DNA of 7,115 bases from Pseudomonadota bacterium (GCA_027482725.1 JAIXVT010000029.1:1-7115); one strand, 5' to 3'. Positions 1 to 6,526 are shown, numbered from the stretch's first letter. Notes: generated by a model from the letters alone, not told the origin. A program made the numbers and translations.

Positions 1-2
1 AG

Positions 3-47
3 CAAGCTTTAGGCCGTCTCAACCCTCATAAAACGAAACTGATCTGA
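3..47 (+). CDS. Possible C-terminal tip of an upstream rightward gene (partial)
   Basis: One forward frame is open from the left edge to a TGA at 45-47 and reads QALGRLNPHKTKLI, which looks protein-like; the other two forward frames stop at 10-12 and 28-30. If real, it is the last 14 residues of a gene lying left of the window and convergent with alkC. Fourteen residues are too few to recognise a family or to exclude chance, and this is inference from an open frame only. Confidence 0.22.
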   Translation, partial: QALGRLNPHKTKLI

Positions 48-85
48 AAAATGGGCCAAAATGCGCCCATATGTCATTCGTTTTA
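29..85. repeat. Nested inverted repeat in the convergent gap
   Basis: TAAAACGAA at 29-37 is the exact reverse complement of TTCGTTTTA at 77-85. Inside it, TGA (40-42) can pair with TCA (74-76), and ATGGGC (51-56) with GCCCAT (65-70). The whole can fold on either strand as one interrupted hairpin, with a T-rich 3' arm in both orientations. The simplest reading is a bidirectional terminator between two convergent genes. It could also be a protein-binding palindrome or a dispersed repeat; no second copy was noticed in this window. Confidence 0.5.
47..70 (-). terminator. Candidate intrinsic terminator for alkC
   Basis: On the minus strand, downstream of the alkC stop, ATGGGC (70-65) and GCCCAT (56-51) form a perfect 6-bp stem around an 8-base loop, followed at once by TTTT (50-47). 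This is the order expected for Rho-independent termination of leftward transcription leaving alkC, about 45 bases after its stop codon. The stem is short and the T-run modest, so efficiency is uncertain. A second, outer inverted repeat (29-37 with 77-85) encloses it and may extend the structure. Confidence 0.5.
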
Positions 86-113
86 GGAGCAAATTAGCCC
101 CCATTCCGAAAAA

Positions 114-1265
114 TCAACCCAACGAACGGATAAGACGAAATTCATGAACTGCGACACTCTTTCCATTCACAATAAGCTCTATTTGATGCGTCCCAGGAAC
201 ATGACGCCGCGTCGTCATCTGTCGAAAAGAGTGCTCTCGAGAAAATGAAAGCTCTTTAGATTCGGATAAAGTGTTAAACCACAGGAATACTTTTTTTGAT
301 ACTTTCCCTGATGGGGTTAAAAATGAAATTCGGTACTCTCCCCGGAGTCCCTGGCCAGATTGAGAGGGAACAAGTGCGCAAAATATTCGAGCACGTGTTC
401 CTATGGAAACAACTTTAGGATCGATCCCAAAACCGATGACACGAACTGGAGTGGCCTTAATCCCCACCCTTTCCAATGCGTCTGGATCTCCTCTTTTTAG
501 TAACGTCCGCAGACCGTGACGGATGACCCGCCCAACCTGAGACTGTAAATCGACCTTGGATTTAAGGAATTTTTTACTCCATGCGCCAGCAATATCTAAC
601 GCAAGCTCCCGGTCGATTTTGCAAATATCATTTAAGTGATTGGCCACGCTTTTACGTACATAGTCCGAGTCATCAGTGACCAGACGATCTAAAATGGATC
701 GAGACCAGTCGGGACTATCCAATAAAAACTGGACCTTCTTCCCCCAAGGAAGCTTGGGTCTACACCCCTCGCTAGAAAGACGTCGAACATGTTCATGGGG
801 TGACTGCGACCATTTTAAAAAAACGTCGCGCATCCGCTTGGGATAACGATTCAAAAAAGCACGGACGGCGAACTCAGATGTCATAAATGGCGTAAAGAAC
901 TCAAGAGCATCTATCGAATCTTCAAAAGCCTGATCACCGAACTCGACACCAAACTGCTCGATCACCTCGGGGAATACCAATACCCCGAGCCCGGTGAATT
1001 CGGAGATAACTTTTTTTGCATCCCGAATAAACATCCGATATCGGACGGCTGAGAAGACCTCTCCCTCACGAACATATCCGCTCACCACCGCGCGCGCTGT
1101 GCGCTGTATGCGTTGTTTTAATTCTAAAGACTCCCAAGAGGATTCGCGCTCAAGCTCTTTTTTAAACCTCTTATAGTCGAATGAAGTCTGGACTTTGTGT
1201 AATGATTTACCGATAGACGTCGCAAACCCGAGATGGACTTGATCTTTTAACAGCGGATGTCCCAT
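114..1265 (-). CDS. alkC: DNA alkylation repair glycosylase, AlkC family with C-terminal Ig-like domain
   Basis: Cytoplasmic base-excision repair enzyme. Characterised AlkC proteins are HEAT-like-repeat glycosylases that remove N-alkylated bases such as 3-methyladenine and 3-methylcytosine without flipping the base. The 383-residue product shows family hallmarks: TSEFAVRAFL (129-138), VRRLSSEGCRPKLPWG (160-175), DDSDYVRKSVANHLNDI (198-214) and RHGLRTLLKRGDPDAL (249-264). Residues of about 272-380 form a beta-rich module with KKVFLW (324-329) and TTRRHVPGTHQIELIVNG (351-368), matching the Ig-like domain of the longer AlkC subgroup. The ATG at 1265 gives a normal N-terminus, but no clear Shine-Dalgarno precedes it. 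It diverges from ldhA across 38 bases and ends ahead of a candidate terminator. Family call is strong; exact lesion range is inference. Confidence 0.93.
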   Translation of the reverse strand: MGHPLLKDQVHLGFATSIGKSLHKVQTSFDYKRFKKELERESSWESLELKQRIQRTARAVVSGYVREGEVFSAVRYRMFIRDAKKVISEFTGLGVLVFPEVIEQFGVEFGDQAFEDSIDALEFFTPFMTSEFAVRAFLNRYPKRMRDVFLKWSQSPHEHVRRLSSEGCRPKLPWGKKVQFLLDSPDWSRSILDRLVTDDSDYVRKSVANHLNDICKIDRELALDIAGAWSKKFLKSKVDLQSQVGRVIRHGLRTLLKRGDPDALERVGIKATPVRVIGFGIDPKVVSIGTRARIFCALVPSQSGQGLRGEYRISFLTPSGKVSKKVFLWFNTLSESKELSFSREHSFRQMTTRRHVPGTHQIELIVNGKSVAVHEFRLIRSLG

Positions 1266-1279
1266 GGTTCAAAAATAGC

Positions 1280-1291
1280 TAAAATCATGAT
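1280..1291. promoter_or_regulatory. Candidate back-to-back -10 elements, alkC/ldhA gap
   Basis: The 38-base divergent gap contains TAAAAT (1280-1285, plus strand) and TATCAT (1291-1286, minus strand). Each matches the TATAAT -10 consensus at five of six positions. Either would place transcription starts only about 12-14 bases before the ATG of its gene. No convincing -35 hexamer sits at the right distance on either strand, so this is weak evidence. A promoter for each gene would have to extend into the other's coding start. Confidence 0.2.
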
Positions 1292-1303
1292 AACTTGCGA
1301 CAA

Positions 1304-2305
1304 ATGAAAATATTGATCTACGATGCACGGGACTACGACCGCGAATCGTTTGAAAGGGCAAACGTAGGCCACCAATTGGTTTTTACACCGAAAAAACTTA
1401 GCGCCGAGACCGCCAAGGATGCCGAAGGGTTTGATGGGGTTTGCATTTTTGTAAATGATCAAGCCCAATTCCCTGCCCTAAACGTGCTCAAGCAAATCGG
1501 CGTAAACTGGATTGGTTTACGGTGCGCAGGATTTAACCAAATTGATCTTAGCGCCGCAAAGAATTTGGGTCTGTCGGTTTCCCGAGTACCAGAGTATTCC
1601 CCAGAGGCGGTTGCAGAACACGCCTTTGCCCTCCTCCTCTCTTTGAACCGACAAATTCATAGAGCTCATTCCCGAGTCCGAGAGGGAAATTTTTCTTTAG
1701 AAGGGCTGGTGGGATTTAACCTTCACAAGAAAACGATTGGAGTGATTGGAGCAGGTAAAATCGGAAAAGCCTTTTGTCGAATCGCACAAGGCTTTGGAAT
1801 GGTGATTCAGGTATTCGATCCCGGACTCACCCCTCAAAGCGCAAAGGAAATTAACGTTAAACTTTGCGACCTTCTCACTCTCTTTAAATCTTCAGACATT
1901 ATTTCCCTTCACCTTCCTCTTAATGAACAAACAAAACACATCATCAACAAAGAGGCTTTAGACATGATGAAACGGGGGGCGTTCTTGGTGAATACGTCGC
2001 GGGGAGCGCTTGTCGATACTTCAAGTTTGATTTTAGCGCTTAAGTCCGGACACCTAGGGGGTGCGGCTCTTGATGTCTATGAAGAAGAAGGACCTGTCTT
2101 TTTTGATGACCACTCCGCTGAGATTTTACAAGATGATCAACTTGCGCGGTTACTGATGTTTCCCAATGTCATCCTAACTTCTCATCAAGCTTTTTTAACT
2201 CATGAAGCACTTGATGAGATCGCCTTGGTAACGTTAAGCAACGCAGAACGCTTTGAAAAAGGCGAATGGACTCACCTTACCGCAAAACAAGGAAAACTCG
2301 TTTGA
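1304..2305 (+). CDS. ldhA: Fermentative D-lactate dehydrogenase (NAD-dependent)
   Basis: Reduces pyruvate to D-lactate with NADH in the cytoplasm, regenerating NAD+ during fermentation. The 333-residue product follows E. coli LdhA (329 aa) along its length, including CIFVND (47-52), LRCAGFN (72-78), the block around HRAHSRVREGNFSLEGL (119-135) and TSHQAFLT (292-299). The Rossmann motif is GAGKIG (149-154). The D-2-hydroxyacid dehydrogenase catalytic set is present: R233 in NTSRGAL, E262 in DVYEEEG and H294 in SHQAF. The ATG at 1304 is chosen because MKILIYD aligns with the family start; an in-frame TTG at 1295 would add three residues. No good Shine-Dalgarno is visible. Its 3' end overlaps or abuts the glycosyltransferase gene, so it is probably first in a three-gene transcript. 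Other D-2-hydroxyacid dehydrogenases are less likely because of the LdhA-specific blocks. Confidence 0.93.
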   Translation: MKILIYDARDYDRESFERANVGHQLVFTPKKLSAETAKDAEGFDGVCIFVNDQAQFPALNVLKQIGVNWIGLRCAGFNQIDLSAAKNLGLSVSRVPEYSPEAVAEHAFALLLSLNRQIHRAHSRVREGNFSLEGLVGFNLHKKTIGVIGAGKIGKAFCRIAQGFGMVIQVFDPGLTPQSAKEINVKLCDLLTLFKSSDIISLHLPLNEQTKHIINKEALDMMKRGAFLVNTSRGALVDTSSLILALKSGHLGGAALDVYEEEGPVFFDDHSAEILQDDQLARLLMFPNVILTSHQAFLTHEALDEIALVTLSNAERFEKGEWTHLTAKQGKLV

Positions 2306-3849
2306 TCTCAGTGAATCGAAAACTCTTTCTCCCGATGTCTTTGATTGCGTTAGCGTTGACCGTTTTTATGGGAAAATCTGACCAAACCTCGTTACAGTCG
2401 TTGGACTCGAGTACCCATGCCGTCATCGCCCTTGATGTCGCTTCAAAAGGGATCGCTCCCAAGCTCCCCATGACCAATATCGTCACTAACGCACGCAATG
2501 ACATTCGGTTTAATGATCACCCCTTTCCTCTATTCTATCTGTCAGGAAAGTTCATGCACGCTTTCGGGGTTTCTGCGTGGTCTGCGCGATTTATCCCTTC
2601 TCTTTTTGCTGTGGGCTGCGTGCTTGTCCTTTATATGATAGGTGCACAGCTCTATTCTCCCGCAGTCGGAGCCGTTGCCTCAGTGATCTTAATGAGTTCT
2701 CGGGATTTTGTACTGATGGGTTCAAGATTTTTTCTTGATGTCCCGATGACGTTTTTTATTTTACTCTCATTTTATTTCGCCTTCCGATCCAAACACTCTC
2801 TGATGAGTGTTTTTTCTGGATTAGGTCTTTGGATAAAATCTCCCGTATGTTTTTTAATTTTTCCGAGCCTTGTTTTTTCTTACCTATTTTCTGAGGGATT
2901 AAGCTCAACAGTTTTTAGAAAAACACTCCGCGCACTTTGTTACGGGATGTTGGCTTTAGGGGTCGGTATGGTGGTTTGGGTCGCTACCGGCTGGATCGGA
3001 GGATGGGATTTGGTCCCGGATTATTGGTTACGCCAAGTTGTGGGGACAGCGGTTAACGGACGAGGATCTGAAAATACCGCCCCTTTTCTGGGGCTACAGC
3101 TTTTATGGCGAAACTATTTTCCCTGGGTATACCTCTTACTTCCCGCTATCCTCCTTTCCTTCAGACGCAAGCACTGGAGGACGCCAGAGTATGGATTAAT
3201 TTTGGGTGCTATCACGGTTTTTGAGCTTGTATTGAACTCCATGAAGTTTAAGTTTTATTGGTATTTTGTCCCGATTTTTCCATTTTTAGCGTTGCTGATT
3301 GTCGATGGACTAAAAGACTTTATTCAAAAATATGAGGAAAAAATTCAGATCCTGATTACGACTGGGGGCATAGCCATCCCCGCATTGGCGCTATCATTGC
3401 CCATCTCTTTTGGCCCTGAAAACTTTCCCGCATTACGACGTTTTAATGCGATCATTCAACACCAAGGATCGTGCCAAGACGCCATTCTCTTTGTCGACGG
3501 CGGCCAACCCTATGGCACTGTCCTCGATTCCCTTTATGTGCTGAAATTCGGAACGGGACACCCCCTTCTTGAAGCAACATGTGTCGATGTGAATGAGGTG
3601 ATTCGAACTTTTAACCCCAAATTTGTTATTTTATCGAACCCAGATTGTGTAGCCTCTGATCTCGCTCAGTCCTATCATTCACGCTTGGGCTACGGTACAC
3701 AGTTTTTATGGATAAAATCAACAAAAGACGAAACCAAGTCAATTAATCTTTCAGGATTGGAGCGAGAGCTTGTGCCTGCAGACTACCCGTGTCGCGAAAC
3801 AACACTCCAAGAAACCCCATACTTTTGGAAACGGAATGATGAGAAATAA
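2266..3849 (+). CDS. Polytopic membrane glycosyltransferase, ArnT/PMT (GT-C fold) family
   Basis: Inner-membrane enzyme expected to transfer a sugar from a polyprenyl-phosphate donor to an envelope acceptor on the periplasmic side. After a basic N-terminus and a first membrane segment (about 20-36) comes a periplasmic loop with D47 and NDHPFPLFYL (83-92), the position of the family's HPPL-type motif. Next come GVSAWSARFIPSLFAV (101-116), about nine more hydrophobic segments, YFPWVYLLLP (284-293) and KFKFYWYFVPIFPFLALL (327-344), a family-typical lysine/aromatic/proline block. Residues of about 382-527 are soluble, with cysteines at 403, 439, 461 and 509. The ATG at 2266 overlaps ldhA by 40 bases; TTG 2302, with AAGGA upstream, would remove 12 residues and may be the true start. 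The stop overlaps the next gene. Sugar and acceptor cannot be told; arnT itself is not claimed because the usual lipid A modification neighbours are absent. Confidence 0.82.
   Translation: MDSPYRKTRKTRLISVNRKLFLPMSLIALALTVFMGKSDQTSLQSLDSSTHAVIALDVASKGIAPKLPMTNIVTNARNDIRFNDHPFPLFYLSGKFMHAFGVSAWSARFIPSLFAVGCVLVLYMIGAQLYSPAVGAVASVILMSSRDFVLMGSRFFLDVPMTFFILLSFYFAFRSKHSLMSVFSGLGLWIKSPVCFLIFPSLVFSYLFSEGLSSTVFRKTLRALCYGMLALGVGMVVWVATGWIGGWDLVPDYWLRQVVGTAVNGRGSENTAPFLGLQLLWRNYFPWVYLLLPAILLSFRRKHWRTPEYGLILGAITVFELVLNSMKFKFYWYFVPIFPFLALLIVDGLKDFIQKYEEKIQILITTGGIAIPALALSLPISFGPENFPALRRFNAIIQHQGSCQDAILFVDGGQPYGTVLDSLYVLKFGTGHPLLEATCVDVNEVIRTFNPKFVILSNPDCVASDLAQSYHSRLGYGTQFLWIKSTKDETKSINLSGLERELVPADYPCRETTLQETPYFWKRNDEK
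2289..2293 (+). promoter_or_regulatory. Shine-Dalgarno AAGGA inside the end of ldhA
   Basis: AAGGA lies within the last codons of ldhA, eight bases before a TTG at 2302. That TTG overlaps the ldhA stop as TTGA. The arrangement suggests start-stop translational coupling and favours TTG 2302 as the glycosyltransferase start. The upstream ATG at 2266 has only AAGG three bases before it, too close for a good site. A GTG at 2311 is a further in-frame possibility. Confidence 0.4.
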
Positions 3850-4609
3850 CACATGGGGAGTTCTGGTGCTTGCCATTTGGATCGGCACAGTTTTTGGGTC
3901 GTCGAGTTTTGCGCAAAGCTCGGGCATAAACCAACAGCTTTGGGTGATCACCAATCTTGATTTTCGACCTACAGATCACCATCGTTTTCGTCTCCAAGTA
4001 CAACCCAGGAGCAACGACCTGATCGGAGAAGATGAAACCACCGATCGTGATTTTGAGCGTGTCGAAACGCAGGGAAGTTTTATTTATCGAACCAATCGTG
4101 AAGGAATTCTCCCGTTTTGGATAGGAGGGGGATTTACCCAGGTGACCCCGCTGATGGAAAACATCCGAGGCGAACGTCGGCCGTATTTGGAGATAGTCCC
4201 TCAGCACCGAAGATCGACCGAAGTGGGAACGGTTTCTTTCGACTTACGCACCCGCTTTGAATTGAGATTCCAGGATCGAACCGCAGCCCAGTCTCGCTTA
4301 CGGATTCGTCCGCTTGTTGCGTTTGAACCCAAATCTCAACCTATGCCCAGTATCGGAAACCTGTTTTTTGAGGGCGGAATGGAACTTTTTACCACCACAT
4401 CGGGTGCAAGTTTTCAGTGGATAGACCAGTCTCGGTTTATGATTTCTGCGGGGATTCGCATCGCAAATCTCCCGCTGTCGATTGCGCTTGGACCGATGGT
4501 GCGATTTCAGCGTAACCAATCCACCCTGATCGGTCAGATCCAACTGACTTACACTCTTACTCCATCGACAGAGAAGCTGGAGTCATTGGCTCCGGACGAG
4601 AGCCCTTAA
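3836..4609 (+). CDS. Exported DUF2490-like outer-membrane beta-barrel protein
   Basis: 257 residues with a Sec signal peptide: MMRNN, a hydrophobic core (about 8-22) and probable cleavage after SSSFA at 26. The mature part has alternating polar/hydrophobic strands and a DUF2490-like pattern: QQLWVITNLDF (33-43), RTRFELRFQDRTAAQSRLRIR (about 138-158) and final strands ending QIQLTYTLT (234-242). An outer-membrane barrel is therefore likely; function is unknown. An ATG at 3836 or 3839 is chosen because it starts the signal peptide and GGAA lies at 3827-3830. Earlier in-frame starts (from 3770) would bury the signal peptide behind about 22 residues. The start overlaps the glycosyltransferase stop by 11-14 bases, so translation is probably coupled. 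The last 15 residues lie past the final strand, in the stretch that overlaps the opposite-strand gene. Confidence 0.72.
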   Translation: MMRNNTWGVLVLAIWIGTVFGSSSFAQSSGINQQLWVITNLDFRPTDHHRFRLQVQPRSNDLIGEDETTDRDFERVETQGSFIYRTNREGILPFWIGGGFTQVTPLMENIRGERRPYLEIVPQHRRSTEVGTVSFDLRTRFELRFQDRTAAQSRLRIRPLVAFEPKSQPMPSIGNLFFEGGMELFTTTSGASFQWIDQSRFMISAGIRIANLPLSIALGPMVRFQRNQSTLIGQIQLTYTLTPSTEKLESLAPDESP

Positions 4610-5309
4610 ACGGAGAGGTCATTGAATGCGACTTTTTAAAAAATCGGTAGCCGAAACCTACTTGAAATTGTAAAAATCCGGGATGATAACGCTGGTACGG
4701 TGATAGCAGTTTGGTCAGACCTAGATCCGCATGAGACGACCAGGTGTGATCCCTGTCCCAGTAAAACCGATAACCTGCATAGAGTGTTCGTGCCACTGAC
4801 GAATCATACTTGGGGTTATAGTAAGGTGACCAGCTTGGGACAAGCTGCACGTATTCGCCTCGAACCCCGGCATGTATTCCCCTGAATACATTTACATCAA
4901 GGCCGATGTACTGGCTTTGTTGTTCAAACGAGGTTTGAATACCCATACTGACATGGATTCGCTCACGTCCGTTGATTCCGACCCCATATTGAGCACCAAG
5001 AGCTAAGGGGTAAATTGCGCCAAACTGAAGGAGTGCACTGATCGAGTGGTCAACCGTCCATGTTTTTTGCGGAGAAAGGGGGCAAAGTAGGATCGAGTTT
5101 TTTTGTTCGTCCCAACTCACACCAACATGTGATGCTAGCTCTTGTTCTGAAGCATCTCCACCGACCAAGCCCAAATCTCTAGTATATTCGGCAAGAGTTT
5201 TTGTGTTTTCATCATGTTTTTGGACCGTACATCCATCTTTAACCCAGGGGCTCTGAGCAAACCCCGTCAGACCGAAACCCAAAATGCCCAAAAAAATAAA
5301 AAGCTTCAT
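4557..5309 (-). CDS. Exported protein of unknown function, probable outer-membrane beta-barrel
   Basis: 250 residues with a Sec signal peptide, MKLFIFLGILGFGLTGFA, probably cleaved before QSPW at 19. Residues 19-88 form a polar N-terminal part with two cysteines (C27, C76) that could form a disulfide. From about 89 the protein alternates hydrophobic and polar residues rich in Gly, Tyr and Phe, such as LALGAQYGVGING, YAGYRFYWDRDH and FLQFQVGFGYRFF (212-224), typical of barrel strands ending in an aromatic. About 26 residues follow that last strand. The start is secure: ATG at 5309 has AGGAGA just upstream, overlapping the pldB stop. It is the second gene of a leftward pair, and its 3' end overlaps the DUF2490-like gene by 53 bases. 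I do not recognise a named family. Confidence 0.75.
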   Translation of the reverse strand: MKLFIFLGILGFGLTGFAQSPWVKDGCTVQKHDENTKTLAEYTRDLGLVGGDASEQELASHVGVSWDEQKNSILLCPLSPQKTWTVDHSISALLQFGAIYPLALGAQYGVGINGRERIHVSMGIQTSFEQQSQYIGLDVNVFRGIHAGVRGEYVQLVPSWSPYYNPKYDSSVARTLYAGYRFYWDRDHTWSSHADLGLTKLLSPYQRYHPGFLQFQVGFGYRFFKKSHSMTSPFKGSRPEPMTPASLSME

Positions 5310-5313
5310 AAAT

Positions 5314-5319
5314 TCTCCT
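5314..5319 (-). promoter_or_regulatory. Shine-Dalgarno overlapping the pldB stop codon
   Basis: On the minus strand the junction reads TAGGAGAATTTATG: the TAG stop of pldB shares bases with an AGGAGA ribosome-binding site, followed by a short spacer and the ATG of the barrel gene. It is the strongest ribosome-binding site in the window. Ribosomes finishing pldB would stop on the site, which suggests coupled translation of the pair. Confidence 0.75.
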
Positions 5320-6472
5320 AATATAGGCTAAAAAACTTTAAGATTCGATGCATTGCTCGATTTCTGATGTCATCAGTTTCTTGTAAAATTTCGTGTTGAG
5401 CGGACTCAAATCCTTTGTTAACGAGCTCACAAACCGGCGATGCTCGACACACCTTTTCCTGTCCACCCGGCAAAACAATCGAGTCTTGGCCCGCTCTAAA
5501 AATCACAAAAGGAACGGAGATTTGTTTTGCATCCACTGCTATGGGAGATTGCCTGGCTAGCCACCCTCCAACCCATCCATACGATGCTCCACCAAGCCGA
5601 ATCTCAGGATCGTTGATAAAGAGCTGATTCTTCCAATCAAATCGGGACTTCGATCCCGTAACCCCGTTCTCATCCTTTGATCGAAAATCAGGGTTACTCT
5701 TAAATTCTTTGGGCTCGGCCGCAAAACTCTCCGCATGGGATAGAGTAGAACGAATCGTGTTTGCAAAAGTGGTGGCAACAGCAGGTGGAAACGCGCCAAG
5801 ATTAATTTCGAACATCGGAGCAATGAGAACCGCAGCTTTAATTTTACTTTGAACTCCCGCCTCCGCCATCGCGAGAGCTGCCACGGCTCCGCCCATCGAG
5901 TGAGTGAGCAAAAACAGTTTATCCGGCTTCGAAAGTGATAACTCGGACCAAATCTGTGGGTAAATTTGAAGAACAAATTTTGCGACGTCTTTGGCGTAGT
6001 AGTCCACGTTGTCAATATGACCAAGAAACTTGTCTGCAGATAAGCGATCTGACTCCCCCTGTCCTCGGTGGGACAGAACAACAACGTGATAGCCTTCTCG
6101 GGTAAGATCGTAGGCGACTTCGGCATACTTTATAATGGGCTCCGTGCGCCCCGGGAGAATAAGGATTGCTCCCAAGGGAGTTGGGCTTGGGGTCACAAAA
6201 GCTTTGTAAGCAATCTGCCGGGATGCCTCGCCGATAAATTTTTTAATGGGGGGCGAGTTATTATAAAATCCCAGCAAATCCCCTCCGGTTTGCCAACGAT
6301 CTAAAAGATCATTCTCGGAAGAAAACAACTTTCCATTGCCGACATAATTTTCCAATTCGGAAATCCTCAGGGCTGGTAAAACATCCTCTACAGGATCACA
6401 GCCCAGCAAAAGAGAAGCGAGCATCCACAAAAAACCAAATCGATTGACCAAAGATGCTGAAAAAAATTTCAT
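5318..6472 (-). CDS. pldB: PldB-type lysophospholipase (alpha/beta hydrolase), lipoprotein form
   Basis: Predicted to hydrolyse the acyl ester of lysophospholipids. From the ATG at 6472 the product has 384 residues. It opens with a lipoprotein signal, hydrophobic from about 13, with lipobox LLGC and lipidated C25; D26 follows, the residue that retains lipoproteins in the inner membrane in E. coli. The hydrolase domain matches E. coli PldB: LPGRTEPIIKYAEVAYDL (106-123), HRGQGESDRL (135-144), LGHIDN (150-155), THSMGG (190-195, nucleophile S192) and APMFEI (218-223). D330 (AGQDSIV) and H360 (QHEIL) complete the triad. The first Gly of the usual GxSxG is Thr, whereas E. coli PldB has Ala there. 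A TTG at 6568 would add 32 residues before the signal peptide and is unlikely. No clear Shine-Dalgarno is seen at 6472. A barrel gene follows eight bases after the stop. Confidence 0.85.
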   Translation of the reverse strand: MKFFSASLVNRFGFLWMLASLLLGCDPVEDVLPALRISELENYVGNGKLFSSENDLLDRWQTGGDLLGFYNNSPPIKKFIGEASRQIAYKAFVTPSPTPLGAILILPGRTEPIIKYAEVAYDLTREGYHVVVLSHRGQGESDRLSADKFLGHIDNVDYYAKDVAKFVLQIYPQIWSELSLSKPDKLFLLTHSMGGAVAALAMAEAGVQSKIKAAVLIAPMFEINLGAFPPAVATTFANTIRSTLSHAESFAAEPKEFKSNPDFRSKDENGVTGSKSRFDWKNQLFINDPEIRLGGASYGWVGGWLARQSPIAVDAKQISVPFVIFRAGQDSIVLPGGQEKVCRASPVCELVNKGFESAQHEILQETDDIRNRAMHRILKFFSLY

Positions 6473-6526
6473 GCACGGAGTTTGCGGGAGATAGGCTTTT
6501 GATTCAAGAACCGTTCGTAGATCTGT

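Noticed and set aside
994..1176. 60-codon plus-strand open frame inside alkC
   Set aside because: It is antisense to a conserved repair gene, short, and without recognisable features.
1247..1468. 73-codon minus-strand open frame overlapping the start of ldhA
   Set aside because: It is antisense to the conserved N-terminus of ldhA and covers the divergent gap; no supporting motif.
3743..4207. 154-codon minus-strand open frame across the glycosyltransferase/DUF2490 junction
   Set aside because: It is antisense to two well-supported genes, has no good ribosome-binding site and shows no protein-family features.
4629..4646. Near-perfect palindrome with T5/A6 centre as a terminator for the DUF2490-like gene
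   Set aside because: It has no loop and no G+C stem before the T-run, and it encodes the last barrel strand and following lysines of the opposite gene, so codon content explains it.
5557..6126. 189-codon minus-strand open frame inside pldB
   Set aside because: It is another reading frame of the same strand as pldB, which has intact catalytic motifs. The translated product is rich in Arg, Leu, Ser and Pro with no recognisable domain.
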